From NCBI GenBank assembly GCA_022606425.2, contig JAHDVF020001048.1, positions 310,001 to 374,000 on the forward strand: 64,000 nucleotides of DNA, read 5' to 3'. The position numbers and the translations under genes are program-made. Shown piece by piece: positions 32,001 to 43,264 of this stretch; positions within the stretch are counted from its first letter, which is position 1, and the number at the start of each line of letters is the position of its first letter. A model generated the notes under the pieces. The model was not told where the DNA came from. It did not search any database and worked only from the letters and a program-made list of their open reading frames with translations. Source of the DNA: Lepidostoma basale (taxonomy: Eukaryota > Arthropoda > Insecta > Trichoptera > Lepidostomatidae).

Positions 32001-32325
32001 CTGAGAAGAAGAGAAAGAAGAATATAGAAGTAAGGAGGTGGTGCGAGCCCCTGCAGGCGTAGGAGTGTGGAGGATTTATTGCCCTTGAGGGTAAAAAGTG
32101 ACTTATTGGGTGTGACGCTATTTCTAGGGACGTTTTTTACCTTTTCTTTTTGCGACCTTTTGCCCCATAAATCTATCAAGCGGCGGCTCGTTTCGGTTGA
32201 ATATTAAAAATGTGACCTTATTAGAAAAAATGGTGGCATTTAAACGACTTCCCATTCGTGTACTTTTTAATTTAATTGCTAGTTTTTTAATTTTTCATCT
32301 TTTCATCGGTTAAATTATAATAAAT
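32001..32325. other. Unassigned intronic DNA
   Basis: Nothing recognised. Confidence 0.4.
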
Positions 32326-32880
32326 ATAACTAACTTACTAACCATCACGCCGTCTTCCCGGAGGGGTAGACTGGACCGCCACAACGTTCTACCCTGACAT
32401 AACTCGCGTCTTCCACATTCACCGTTGATTATTGCTACTAAGAACATGGCCGCCTTTTAGTAATTGATTATCTCGGCCATGCTATGTCTTCCTAGGCCTT
32501 CCTCGACTTCATTTTTCAATCACATATATATATTAACCTCCCTCATCCATTCGTACCATGTGTCCAAACCATTGTAGTGACCTTTTTATAATTTTTAAGA
32601 ATGAGCCGCCACACTGTCCTGACATACTTTTGTCGCTTCCTCTACAATCATACATCGTATCATGTACGCACGTCGATTTCTCTGACTCCTCACGTGACTG
32701 ACATTTAATATTTGATCGATTTGTTCGTGCCACGTTTTCCGCGGCCTTCCTCTATTTCTAGCTACGTTCACGTTCGGGGAAACGGTGTGATGGTTAGTTA
32801 GTTAATTAATTGAGTTAGTCATACATCGTGCCATGCACGCTCGTCGATGTTTTGTACTCTCCACGTGTGATTATTTAACT
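32326..32880. mobile_element. Cluster of RTE-A fragments
   Basis: Reverse fragments at 32326-32595 and 32596-32775, a + tail piece at about 32775-32815 (GTTA) and another reverse bit to 32880. All are degenerate and short. Confidence 0.65.
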
Positions 32881-32884
32881 GTTA

Positions 32885-32990
32885 AACTGTAACATCTGAT
32901 TGTTCGTAACACCTGATGATGTCAACGTTGGTTGGCGAAACAGCTGTCTCGAAACACTCAAAAAGTGATTTCATAAAAATTGTTATATCA
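32885..32990 (+). repeat. Hammerhead-like repeat
   Basis: 32913-32948: CTGATGA intact, stem II GTCAAC/GTTGGC (6 bp with one GU), GAAACAGCTGTC with palindromic ACAGCTGT. Bases next to the core do not pair well for stem I (C against T). Confidence 0.5.
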
Positions 32991-32994
32991 TATC

Positions 32995-33237
32995 AGTATA
33001 TTTGGGTCATGTGCTAAGGGGAGAAAAATACCACCTCATTCGCCTGAATTAATTAATGGGTAAATTAATGGGTAAAGTGGAGGAACGTCCGTGAGTTAAA
33101 GAACATTAAAGAGTGGACAGGAATTACAAGAGTTCAGAACCTGTTCCAATTGGCGCAGGACAGAGATGCCTTTGCTGCAGTGACCGGCAACGTTGGGGGA
33201 CCTGACACGGCACCGAAAGAAGAAGAAGATCAGTGTT
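32995..33237 (+). mobile_element. LINE-C, 3' end
   Basis: 'gtcatgtgctaaggggagaa' through the C-terminal codons to the GAAGAAGAAG tail at 33220-33232. Uninterrupted where 5285-6145 is split. Confidence 0.7.
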
Positions 33238-33599
33238 AAAATTTTTAAAAGTTAATATCGTTGAAGTATCATAGTGTTTCGGACAAAACAATAGACTATG
33301 TGATTATTTATGTTTAAAAAATTGCTACGCAATGCGAATCTGTTGGTTCTATTGAAAGTTATATGAGGGATGCTGTGTGCTGAGATGAAGTGTGTGGTGG
33401 CTACCTGCTATCGTGCGCATGTGTTTTTCCGAGAACTAGAAGAGAGGGCGCGTCGGCCCTTCTGGGAACTGGCAGGGCCAAGGGTCAAGGAATTTTTTTC
33501 AATAATCACATTTTATGTTTACCCACAGCGGTGGTGATTAGTGTGTTCTGCCATTCTTGACTTGTCTCGCTATGGAGCATATGTTATATTATACTAATC
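33238..33599. other. Unassigned intronic DNA
   Basis: A short string (catagtgtttcggacaaaac) at about 33268 is the reverse of one at 6862-6885. Otherwise nothing recognised. Confidence 0.35.
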
Positions 33600-34160
33600 T
33601 AAATTAAAGTTGTCATCGCAAACAAAAGCCTATCCGAAAAAGCCAAGATGGCAGTGCACAATGGTGTTCTTGTGCCGACCCTTATGTATGGAAGTGAAGC
33701 ATGGAACTGGCAAAAGAATGATGAAAGTAGAATAAATGCAGTAGAAATGAGATCTCTAAGACGAATGTGTGGCAAATCTGTATATGATAGAGTGACAAAT
33801 GCAAGTATAAGAAGTGAATTGGTGCGAATGAAAGTGTTATGAACAAAATAAGGAAAGGGTCATTAAGATGGTTTGGACACATGGAAAGAATGAGTGAAGA
33901 CAGAATGGTAAAGAAGGTATATGTAAACGGCGTGAACGGAACTAGAAATAGAGGAAGGCCGAGGAAAACGTGGCACAATCAAATCAATCAAATATTGAAT
34001 GTCGGTCACGTGAGGAGTCGGAGAAATCGACGTGCGTGCATGACAAGATGTATGAATGTAGAGGAATCGAGAGAAGTATGTCAGGACAGAACAGTGTGGC
34101 GTTCCATTCTTTCTGTCTACCCCTCCGGGGAGACGGCGGGATGGTTAGTTAGTTAGTTTG
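33600..34160 (+). mobile_element. RTE-A LINE, 560-bp 3' part
   Basis: Frame from MAVHNGVLVPTLMYGSEAWN to SIRSELVRMKVL, one frameshift at 33840, then 105 open codons: SLRWFGHMERMSEDRMVKKV, NRGRPRKTWHNQINQIL, RTVWRSILSVYPSGETAG. The usual stop is mutated (TGATGG to GGATGG) so translation runs into the tail. GTTA tail 34145-34158. Confidence 0.85.
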
Positions 34161-34194
34161 TTACTAATCTAAAATATGTTATATTATACTAAAA

Positions 34195-34320
34195 CTACAC
34201 GTCTCTCCGACTCCTCACGTGACCGACATTTAATATTTGATTGATTTGATCGTGCCAAGTTTTCCTCGACCTTTCTCTATTTCTAGCTCCGTTCACATCG
34301 TTTACATGTACTTATTAATC
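34195..34320 (-). mobile_element. RTE-A LINE, internal fragment
   Basis: Reverse of the RSRRNRR..RGRP block; no tail. Confidence 0.65.
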
Positions 34321-34985
34321 TTCTTCTTCTTCCTTATTGTAGACCTATGTTAATTTTTTTTTTTAATTTTTTAATTTTTTAAATTTTTTTTTATGTACAC
34401 AACAGGTCGTTTGGACCCAATTACTGTATAATTTTTTTATTTTTTAGCTCTTATATTGATTCTCGTGACATGTGATAGGTAGCCAATCTATCGCCATTTT
34501 ATTGTCACGTGAATTCTACACCAGACCAAAGACAGTGTGACAATCACACTGCCATCGCCGGGAATCGAACCCAGGACCTTCGGCATGGAAGTCAGAGCTT
34601 GTAACCACTCTGCCACGAAGGTCGTGTTTCTCCTCCTGTGAGGTAGATTCCCAGCTGTCCTTACATATTTTAGGAGGTATTCCACGAGGACGAGTCCCAT
34701 GAGGCTGATTATGCAATGCAATATAGGGGAGTCTGGTGGTGTCTATTCTTTGAACCTGACCGTACCAGTCCCTTTTTCGCTGTCTGCTCCATCTTATAAT
34801 ACCCCAACCTCACATATCTCTCTTATTCTGGTGTTCCTCACGCGATCTCTCAGTGTCTTGCCTGCTATCGTCCTCAGTGTCTTCATTTCGGAAGTGTCTT
34901 CATTGTTTGGTCCTTACTGTGTCTCCCCTTGCTTCGACGCCATATGTTATTATTGGTCTTGCGCATGCTTTATAGATTCTCAACT
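34315..34985 (-). mobile_element. LINE-K, 3' part split by SINE-T
   Basis: Reverse GAA tail at 34320-34333, then codons for NQPHGTRPRGIPPKICKDSW, and further upstream the IREI..RDRVRNTRIRE region. SINE-T occupies 34399-34623. Confidence 0.75.
34399..34623 (-). mobile_element. SINE-T, full length, inside LINE-K
   Basis: Reverse B-box GGAATCGAACCC at 34561-34572 and A-box CCACTCTGCCA at 34605-34615; ends 'acaacaggtcgtttggaccc'. Confidence 0.8.
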
Positions 34986-35144
34986 TACTCTTAATGGCCA
35001 TGTTATTAATATTACTTAATAACATGGCCATTAAGAATAACAATAATTAATAACATGGACATTAACACTTTTTAATAATAGTAATAATAATAATATGCTA
35101 TCTTTTAAAGCGCCGTTTTTGTGATGTTTCGTTTTGTGGTTTTT
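34986..35144. other. Unassigned DNA
   Basis: Short repeats of 'taataacatgg(c/a)cattaa' at 35000-35065; ATA microsatellite. A possible L2-like tail remnant at 35085-35120. Confidence 0.35.
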
Positions 35145-35273
35145 CATAAAACCATCTGGTATTATGTTGTACGTATATAATATTTTACATGTACTCAATA
35201 GATGCCTTAAACATGTATGCTGTTTGTAATGTCTTTTATGTAAACAAACTGATTTGATTTGATTTGATAGAAC
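35145..35273 (+). mobile_element. LINE-J, 3' UTR and tail
   Basis: 'actcaatagatgccttaaac' and 'ctgatttgatttgatttgat' mark the 3' end. Confidence 0.7.
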
Positions 35274-35330
35274 AGTGTGGCGGTATCCTCTCTGCCTACC
35301 ACTGCGGGGAATCGTCGTGATGGCTACTTA
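35274..35330 (+). mobile_element. RTE-A tail fragment
   Basis: 'agaacagtgtggcggt' to 'gggaatcgtcgtgatgg'. Confidence 0.55.
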
Positions 35331-35334
35331 TATA

Positions 35335-35405
35335 TTACTCCCATAGAATTTATAATAATAAAACACGCAAGAAACAGACGTTTGCGTCTATATTAAGTAA
35401 TTGCT
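35335..35405 (+). repeat. HHR-c repeat tail
   Basis: 'ctcccatagaatttataata' and 'aagaaacagacgtttgcgtc' match the body of 17370-17455. Confidence 0.45.
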
Positions 35406-35589
35406 ATTCTTTTTTTGTTTCTTCTGTTTTTTTATATTCCGAGTCTCACTATTGACCACGTGTGGTGCCCGGTAGGGCGTGCTTTGTGCAAGGGACTATG
35501 AAAACCACAATAAATCAGCCAAAGGGCACTAAATGTCCCTTCGCTGTTATCCTTAATGACCCTGCACTGCTGCAATTTTAGACATATTG
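35406..35589. other. Unassigned intronic DNA
   Basis: Nothing recognised. Confidence 0.35.
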
Positions 35590-35639
35590 GGTTCAAAAGA
35601 AATAATTTATTTTACACAGAAATGTCTTCAAATGTTTTA

Positions 35640-36015
35640 ACTAACTAACCATCACGCCGTTTCCTCGAAGTCGTTGGCAGAGAGGAATGATCGCCACATT
35701 GTTCTATCCTGACAACTCTCGCGCCTCTTCTACATTCACACATCGTGACAAGCACGCTCGTCGATTTCTCCGACTCCTCGCGTGACCGACATTCAATATT
35801 TGATTGATTTGATCGTGCCACGTTTTCCTCGGCCTTCCTCTATTTCTAGCTCCGTTTACGCCGTTTACATGTACCTTCTTTACCATTCTGTCTTCACTCA
35901 TTCTTTCCATGTGTCCAAACCATCTTAATGATCCTTTCCTTATTTTGTTCATAACACTTTCATTCGCACCACATTCACTTCTTATACATGCATTTGTCAC
36001 TCTATCATATACATA
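35640..36015 (-). mobile_element. RTE-A LINE, chimeric 3' part
   Basis: 98-codon frame: NKIRKGSLRWFGHMERMSED, NRGRPRKTWHDQINQIL. The tail-proximal 120 bp are of one subfamily (cgtcgat-tgttcctacttcga type end) but from 35766 the sequence is of the other (ttctccgactcctcgcgtga). A 45-bp flank (35592-35640) recurs at 36012-36057. Confidence 0.8.
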
Positions 36016-36054
36016 TTGAAATAATTTATTTTACATGGAATTGGCTTCAAATGA

Positions 36055-36995
36055 TTTAACTAATTAACCATCACGCCGTTTCCCCGAAGGTGTAGGCAGA
36101 GAGGATGGATCTCCACATTGTTCTATCCTGACATAACTCTCGCGCCTTTTCTATATTCACACATCGTGACATGCACGTTCGTCGATCGTTCCTACTTCGA
36201 ACATGGCCGCCTTTCAGTAATTGATTAATTTGGTCATGCCTTGTTTTCCTTGGCCTTCCTTCTTTTTTCATTCACACTACTTGTATTTTTAACCACTCTT
36301 CCCTCATCCATTCGTTCCATATGTCCAAACCATCTTAGTAATCCTTTCTTGATTTTATTTATCACGCATTCATCCGCTTTACATTCCTTTCTTACTTCAT
36401 CATTAGATATTCTATCATACATTGTTTTTTTCGCACATACTTCTTAATGACCTCATTTCTACGGCATTTATCCTACTTTCATCCTTCTTCTGCCGACTCC
36501 AAGCTTCACTTCCATACATAAGGGTCGCCACTAGAACTCCATTGTGCACTGCCATCTTTGCTTCAGTCGATATATTTCTATTTGCGGTAATGAATTTGAG
36601 TGCACCATTTTTTTTTCAGCTCCAACCCTTCTTCCGAAATCTTTCTCCATTTTTTCATCTCGTGTAAACATGCTTCCCAGGTACACAAATTCGGTAAATT
36701 GCTCTGATTTCTCACCGTTCGCACTTATGTTACAATCTGTCATACATTCTTCCTTTTCAAATACCATAACTTTAGACTTGGACGCGTTCATCACAAGGTC
36801 ATACTTATTGCATACTTCGTACATTCTTGACACTAGGACTTGTAGATCGTCCATGCTGTCAGCGATTAAAACAGCGTCGTATGCATATAGCAAACAGCTG
36901 ATGGACATGTCGTTTTTTTTTGCACCAGCATTTATGTCATCTAATTCTTTCATACACTTGTCCATGTATAGATTAAACAATGTTTTAAACATTAA
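36055..36995 (-). mobile_element. RTE-A LINE, longest copy, with mutated YADD
   Basis: Reads from MFKTLFNLYMDKCMKELDDI at 36992 through SCLLYAYDAVLIADSMDDLQ, where the RT box YADD has become YAYD, to FVYLGSMFTRDEKMEKDF, SEAWSRQKKDES, ECKADECVINKIKKGLLRWF and the ORF end at about 36075, with frameshifts. A dead RT. Confidence 0.85.
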
Positions 36996-37244
36996 TTTAT
37001 GCTAATATTCTTCTAAGGGGTCGTCTTATCTTCCGTCATTGTTTATGGACCATAATTCATCAAGACATATTTCACTATCTCCGCATTCATACAGCGTGTC
37101 ATGCACCATAAAAATGTCAATGTATTAACGCGATTGTCATCTTAAATTGATGTGCGATTGACAGTACAATATTTTTTATACAAATTCGATTTCTTTATTT
37201 TTCAATTTATTTTATTACTAGATGGTTCGGACATATACGACCTT
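36996..37244. other. Unassigned intronic DNA
   Basis: A SINE-T-like head (acgaccttcgcgtcagaatg) at about 37218-37240; otherwise nothing recognised. Confidence 0.35.
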
Positions 37245-38475
37245 CGCGTCAGAATGGCAACAGCTATGTCTTCGATCTTGGTATTGTATATGAAAGTAGG
37301 CTGACTTTCCATGCTTACATCGAGAGAATATGTGGAGTTGCACTAAAATGTTGGGATTTACTCTCCGACCTGGTAGAGTTTTCAGGAATCCCTAAAAAAC
37401 TAACCAACTTCTTTTCAACGTCTTCCGAAAGGTTAGGCAGAAAAAATGGACAGTCACACTTTAACCGATGCGGCACTCCATCCTTCTCTTTTCGCCCCCG
37501 TGGGAGACGCGGTGTGATGGGTTGCGAACTCCATCGCCACCAATAGGCGTCTTCCGCGCTCACTTCGATCGTCCAACATCCACAAAAAAATCTAAAACAA
37601 ATAATATAAAATACAATGATATATAATAAAATAACAAAATAAAAATTATTAAACACAAAATGTTCTTTTTAGATGGTACACATATTGTCTATTTAATTTA
37701 TGTTCCACGTATCCACCGTTATTTTTAATTAGCAGTAATTAGGCACTTAAAACAAACTAACACCAGCAAGAATTTTAAAACAATATTGAAGAAATCATTC
37801 AAATTGTCATTGGAACAAATAAAAACATTATTTTTATGAATCTATTTTTAGGAATCCCTATGTTTTGCGAATTTTGTATGACTCATTGGTCCGGAGCCGG
37901 CTCGAGTGTGGTTCGGTGATATGGAGTCCCCACGAGGCGAGATACTCGCTCATGTTAGAGAGGGTTCAGAAAAGATTTCTTGGATATCTCTATATGAGGG
38001 AGTTTGGTAGCTATCCGTGGCTTTATCCCACTGTATTCCTCTTGGGCATGCTGGGGACCAATAGTTTACAGATATGGATGGATGCACACTTACCAATTTC
38101 TTCACACTTATCAGGGGATTTTTTGAGAAGTCCGTTATCTTGGAGGCTTTATGTTCCGGATGGTTATCTTCGACAGCGTCAGCAGATACTATTTTATCTC
38201 CCAGCATTCAGAACCAGCCTGTCTCTTGTGATACCGGTGGGGAGAGCAATCAAACTGCTGAACATGATCGCTCCGGAGGTCGACGTCTTTCATATTCGTG
38301 AAAATACGTTCAGAAGACAAATACTCATGATTTTAGAAAGAATTCCTAATGTCGAACCATCTCTCATGCGTTCCTGGTATTATATATTTATTATATTTTA
38401 CCTGTTCCTCAATATATGTCTTACACTATAATTGTTGTTTGTTATATCTTTTGAGAAAATAAACTGATTTGAGTT
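37245..38475 (+). mobile_element. LINE-J, C-terminal half, split by RTE-S
   Basis: Before the split: VYESRLTFHAYIERICGVAL and LVEFSGIP. After it: YVLRILYDSLVRSRLECGSV, EARYSLMLERVQKRFLGYLY and on to RRQILMILERIPNVEPSLMR. 3' UTR and TTTGA-type tail at 38455-38475. Removing 37395-37860 restores contiguity with the intact copy at 19573-20124. Confidence 0.85.
37395..37849 (-). mobile_element. RTE-S, full length, 11-bp target-site duplication
   Basis: AGGAATCCCTA flanks it at 37384-37394 and 37850-37860, so both ends of the 455-bp element are defined. The 3' end (left) is the RTE-A terminus, then the constant junction (cactttaaccgatgcgg), the 5' ORF start region, and about 270 bp of AT-rich leader to 37849. 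Confidence 0.9.
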
Positions 38476-38480
38476 TATTT

Positions 38481-38605
38481 AACTGCCACACCGAAGTTCC
38501 TGGGATCGATTCCCGGTCTGGTGTACAATTCACGTGACATTAAAATGGCAATAGATTAGCTGCCTGTCACATGTCACGAGAATCAATATAATATATCTAA
38601 TAAAT
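38481..38605 (+). mobile_element. SINE-T, 5'-truncated
   Basis: 'ctgccacaccgaagttcctg', B-box GGATCGATTCCC, and 'attcacgtgacattaaaatg'. Confidence 0.7.
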
Positions 38606-39205
38606 AGAAATATTTTGACATTATTTAAATTAGAGTTGGCTGACAAACAATATAAAAAAATAATGGAGTGGTAAAGGTTAATAAAAATATTGATCGTGTA
38701 AGGGCCGCTTATACATAAGTTTACAATGTCTAACCGCAAAGCTAGTGCTTCATATGAAAACTTTAGATATTTACCAGTAGAAAAATCTATGGAAATGAGC
38801 TGGTTCACCAAGTGATCTGTCGGCTATATCATTTTAATTACATAAGTTATCTCTCGTTGTAATGCAGCGGGAAGAGAGTTATTCATCTGGGAAACGTTCA
38901 CTGCATCTTTATGGGGAGATTTTTCTCTTTTTATCGTCAGTTGGCCGACGGACGGCAGTAAAGACGGCGCTGGTGTCGCGAGCCTGCGCACACCTGGACC
39001 CCACTTTGATCTGACTGCCAAGGGACATTTTATGTCGTGGACCACGGCGCAAGACATGATCGGACATGCTTGTCTTTGGCGTCTCTGTCAATAGACAATC
39101 CCGGACACCACTATTTATAGTACAAACACAAATCAAATTCCAACGGTACATCCGACAGAGACCACGCTAGCGAGATAGATGCTGAGAAGGCACAATACTC
39201 AATTA
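38606..39205. other. Unassigned intronic DNA
   Basis: No gene or family repeat recognised; a GC-richer patch at 38930-39110 could be conserved non-coding DNA. Confidence 0.4.
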
Positions 39206-39658
39206 AAAACTAACTAACTAAACATCACGCCGTCTCCCCGTAGGGGTAGGCAGAAATAATGGACTGCCACTCTTTTCTTTCCTGACATATTTCTCTTGCT
39301 TCCTCAACATTCATACATCGTGTCATGCACGCGCGTCGATTTCTCTGACTCCTCACGTAGCCTATATCCAATATTTGATTTATTTGATCGTGCCACGTTT
39401 TCCTAAGTCTTCGTCTATTTCTAGTTCCATTTATATCGTTAACATATTTTTTCTCTTCATTCATTCTTTCCATGTGACCAAACCATCTTAATGATCCTTT
39501 CATTATTTTGTTCATTCGCACCGCATTCACTTCTTATATTTTCATTCGACGCTGTATCATACACAGAGTATTCACACATTCGTCTAAGAGATCTCTTTCT
39601 ACTGCATTTATTCTACTTTCATCCTTCTTTTGCCAGTTCCATGCTTCGCTTCCATACA
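39206..39658 (-). mobile_element. RTE-A LINE, 3' part
   Basis: 101-codon frame: KIMKGSLRWFGHMERMNEEK, RLRKTWHDQINQILDIG, CQERKEWQSIISAYPYGETA; continues upstream to YGSEAWNWQKKDESRINAVE. Confidence 0.8.
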
Positions 39659-39679
39659 GGAATATTGATAAAACCTGAT

Positions 39680-39795
39680 TGCTGGTGTCACATGTAGCTC
39701 TCATAACTAAAAACACTGTCAAAGCGCCCTTGAGGTGAGCTATTCACGAAAACGGCGCTATACAAATTAGCCAAATTATTATTATTATTATTATT
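39680..39795 (+). mobile_element. L2-like LINE, 3' end
   Basis: 'gagctattcacgaaaacggcgctatac' in parts, then ATT repeats at 39775-39802, the L2-type terminus. Confidence 0.6.
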
Positions 39796-40072
39796 ATTAT
39801 TATAAGGGTCGGTACAAGAACACCATTGTGCACTGCCATTTTAGCTTTTTTCGATAGGTTTTTGTTTGCGATGATAACTTTAAGTGCACCATTTACTCTG
39901 TTGCCTGCCCCAACCTTTCTTTCAATATCCTTCTTCACTCCCCCATCCTTTGTAAACATAATTCCTAAATAAACAACTTCATCCACTTGTTCCAGATTTT
40001 CACCGCTTACACTAATGTTGCAAACTGTCATGTTTCCTCCTTTTTCGAAAATCATTACCATTGACACCAGGG
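39796..40072 (-). mobile_element. RTE-A LINE, internal fragment
   Basis: 107-codon frame: NMTVCNISVSGENLEQVDEV, YLGIMFTKDGGVKKDIERKV, NRVNGALKVIIANKNLSKKA. Divergent subfamily. Confidence 0.8.
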
Positions 40073-40405
40073 TTGAAAGTCTAAGAACTATAACATATTA
40101 TATTTAAATTCAGTAATAATAATAAAAAGTACCACGTCTTTAAAACGTTATATAGGTATAATATAAATATGTCAGCTATAATAAAATTTAAAATCCATTG
40201 TATTGAATATTAATCTTCTCGAATACCTGTAATACCAATATTTAAATTCAGTAAATTTTACATAAATATTTGAAGATTATTTTTGTATAGAATCATGTTT
40301 ACCACCCCTGATCTGTATGTAAATAAAGGACTCGGTTTGCAATAGTGTCACCAATAAATCAACCAAAAATAAAAATAGAAAATACAACGTACAATTTTTT
40401 TTTTA
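40073..40405. other. AT-rich unassigned DNA
   Basis: Nothing recognised. Confidence 0.4.
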
Positions 40406-40695
40406 AATGTGAAGTGTTTCTCAATATTGTAGCATATATACATCTTCCAAAATTTTGTCAGACGTGGTGGTCGTAAAAAGTGCGGAATGGGGAATGTTGT
40501 TCACATAAAGCGATCGCTTAACCCAACCAATGACAGGTCATAAGTCCTGTAAACGCCTCGACCACCATATTGTGTTTCCAGAAAACAATTTACATCTTCG
40601 TCTCTATTGAGATACAATTAATCCTTATAAAAAAATAATTTACCCGCAATGGGTAAAATCCAGTATCTACAAGTATTTGTATACATTCAAAATGT
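40406..40695 (-). repeat. PAL-family repeat, single arm
   Basis: From 'gtgaagtgtttctcaatatt' to 'gtatacattcaaaatgtt', reverse orientation, well preserved. Confidence 0.7.
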
Positions 40696-41018
40696 TATAC
40701 AACGTACAGTTAAAAAGTTGGCGAAACTGTGCTCTGGAAGAAAAATATACCTCAATTAGACGTATTTCAGACAGATATTACTTATTACTACAAATTAATT
40801 TAGATTTGAATTTAAATGAATTCTCGAACGGAACGCTTTCGTTCGAAATTCAAATTCGAATATGACAGAACTGTCAGGCGGCCTCCGCGGAATATGTATC
40901 GGCCTGTCAAGCGAGGCGGTAATTGGAGGAGCCTAGGGAACACGCCCACCGTTCTATTTTCAAATTTCGATTGTATCTCCGATCACAGGGTGGATAATAA
41001 ATTAATACAAAATTGATA
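40696..41018. other. Unassigned DNA with a hairpin
   Basis: TCGAACG (40831) and CGTTCGA (40849) form a 7-bp stem. No gene recognised. Confidence 0.35.
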
Positions 41019-41151
41019 TGATCAATCTATCGTTATTTTGTGTCACGTGAATTCTACATCACACCAAAGACAGTGTGACAATCACACTGCCATCACCGTG
41101 AACCTTCGGTGTAGGAGTCATAGTTCTTACCAGTATGTCACGGAGGTTGGT
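41019..41151 (-). mobile_element. SINE-T, partial
   Basis: 'tattttgtgtcacgtgaatt', 'gacagtgtgacaatcacac' and a decayed box region. Confidence 0.65.
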
Positions 41152-41164
41152 CAAATGTTACATT

Positions 41165-41370
41165 TGATAGTGCCTTCTTCTTCTTCTTCTTCTTCCTCAG
41201 CCTATTCCCGTCCACTCCTGGACAAAGGCCTCTTCCATTTGCTTCCATGTCATTCATCCAGGTTATTCCGACGTGTCTGTTTAGATCATCCTTCCACCGT
41301 AGTTGCGGTCGCCCTGCACTTCTCTTCGCCGTCCACGGTCTCCTAGTCAGCAGTCTTCTTGTCCATATTG
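41165..41370 (-). mobile_element. LINE-G, 3' end
   Basis: Reverse GAA tail at 41173-41196, then codons for WKQMEEAFVQEWTGIG and the RRPWTAKRSAGRPQ region. Confidence 0.7.
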
Positions 41371-41400
41371 ATAGTGCCTAGCGAGGCGAAACATGTCACC
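41368..41400 (+). repeat. HHR-type short remnant
   Basis: TTGATAGTGCCTAGCGAGGC then GAAACATGTCA: stem II GCCT/AGGC with the GAAAC..GTC half. Confidence 0.45.
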
Positions 41401-41770
41401 CGTCTTCTTCTTTCCCTTTGCCATTTCCCATCATCTGGGGTCGGCCCTCCTCGTACGAAACCGCCAAACTTTTCTATTTTGAGTCATCTCTACTGCCAGG
41501 TTCTCGCGTTGGAGCTTCTTTTCCATGTTGGCCCACCATGTTGCCACTGGGCGACCTCTTCTTCATGGTTTTGTGGGAATGCTGAGGGCTTTTTGGACAA
41601 TGTGTTCGCTGTCTCTTCGCATCACATGACCGTACCACCGGAGTCGAGATTCTCTTATTTTTTCCATTATTGGGGCAACCTTAAAGCTACCCTTCACGTA
41701 TTCGTTCCTTACGTGGTCCAGCCTTGTGACGCCTCCGGCCAACCTCAGCATTTTCATCTCGGCAGCGTAA
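41400..41770 (-). mobile_element. LINE-E, C-terminal ORF
   Basis: KMLRLAGGVTRLDHVRNEYV, ESRLRWYGHVMRRDSEHIVQ, KALSIPTKP, then decayed to the end; about 90% like 20840-21300 by eye. Confidence 0.75.
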
Positions 41771-42640
41771 ATGGTGCACTCAAAGTCATTACTGACTAAC
41801 TAACTAACCATCACGCCATTTCGCCGGAGGGGCAGGCAGAGAGAATGGATCGCCACAATGCTCTGTCCTGGCATACCTCTCGGGCTTCCTCTACATTAAT
41901 ACATCGTACCATGCACGCACGTCGATTATTCCGACTTCGAATGTGTCCTTTTAGTAATTGATTCATTTGGTCATGCCATGTTTTCCTCGGTCGTCCTCGG
42001 CTTCTTTTTCCACTCACGCTGCTTGTGTACAACTTATTAACCATTCTTCTCTCATCCATTTGTTCCATATGTCCAAACCATCTCAAGGATCCTTTTTTTA
42101 ATTTTATCCATGATGCAGTCATCTGCCTTACATTTCTCTCTTATTTCATCGTTCGGTATTCTATCCTACAACGTTTTCCAGCACATTCTTCTTAGTGATC
42201 TGATTTCTAAGGCGTTTATCCTGCTTTCATCCATCTTTTTCCAGCTCCAAGCTTCACTTCCATACATGAGGGTTGGCACTAGAACTCCATTATGTACTGC
42301 CATTTTTGCTTCTGTGGATATATTTCTATTTGCAGTAATGACTTTGAGTGCGCCATTTATTTTATTCCCAGCACCAACCCTTCATTCGATGTCTTTCTCC
42401 ATTTTTCCGTCTCTTGTAAACATGCTTCCCAGATACGTAAATTCGGCAACTTGCTCCAATTTCTCGTCCATCGCATTTATATCACAAATCCTTATACATT
42501 CTTCTTTCTCGAAAACCATCGCTTTAGATTTAGACACATTCATCACCAAGTCACTCTTTTTGCATGCCTCATACATCCTTGACACTAAGACTTGCAAATT
42601 GTCTCTACTGTCAGCCATTATCACAGTAATATGTATTTAA
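41770..42640 (-). mobile_element. RTE-A LINE, 850-bp 3' part, next to a + fragment
   Basis: TAAC tail at 41796-41808, 103-codon ORF end (KKGSLRWFGHMEQMDERRMV, SGKRSRGRPRKTWHDQ) and upstream MIMADSRDNLQVLVSRMYEA to YLGSMFTRDGKMEKDIE. A 25-bp + fragment (aatggtgcactcaaagtcat) precedes the tail at 41768-41793. Confidence 0.85.
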
Positions 42641-42889
42641 TTTGCGAATTTTACATAATTGTTTAAGGAACAGTAAATAATACAGTGTATACTTTATGTC
42701 GGGCCACCCGTTACTTCCGCCTCCCGGATCTGGCTATTAGTATGGAGCTGTCATAACTCGCCATAATATATTTTGACTCACCCGGTCTGTAGTTTTTATT
42801 TAGACCACTCTCGCTTGCTTGGTCCAATCTGGCGGCTGCGTGAATGTCGAAGAAGCGACAAATAAGAGTAATACTATCTACATTTGAGG
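42641..42889. other. Unassigned intronic DNA
   Basis: Nothing recognised. Confidence 0.35.
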
Positions 42890-43262
42890 ACTATCCTCAA
42901 CTCTCTTCATTCCTGTCCAATCCCTTATATTCCGGCCTTCTGCCAACTTCCCGCCGTTCCTCTATCTTGTCCATGATTATCAGCTGTAGAGGGTGATATT
43001 TTTTTCCTCTTAGCACCAGACCCAATAATAAGACCTTCAGACGTGTCAACCGCTCTCTATTGGCTCTGACTCTCTGTAGTACGCCTGCATTACTGACCCT
43101 ATCCGTCCACGGTATACGGAGCATTCTGCGGTATATCCACATCTCAAACGCCTCCAACCGTTTCATTACATTCACTTTCGGAGTCCAAGGTTTACAGCCA
43201 TATAGTAAAACAGACTGTATATAGCATTTAACCATTCTCTGTCGGAGTTTCAGGTTTAGATT
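42890..43262 (-). mobile_element. LINE-C, C-terminal ORF
   Basis: 112-codon open frame: MVKCYIQSVLLYGCKPWTPK, RLEAFEMWIYRRMLRIPWTD, LVLRGKKYHPLQLIIMDKIE. The best LINE-C copy. Confidence 0.8.
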
Positions 43263-43264
43263 GA

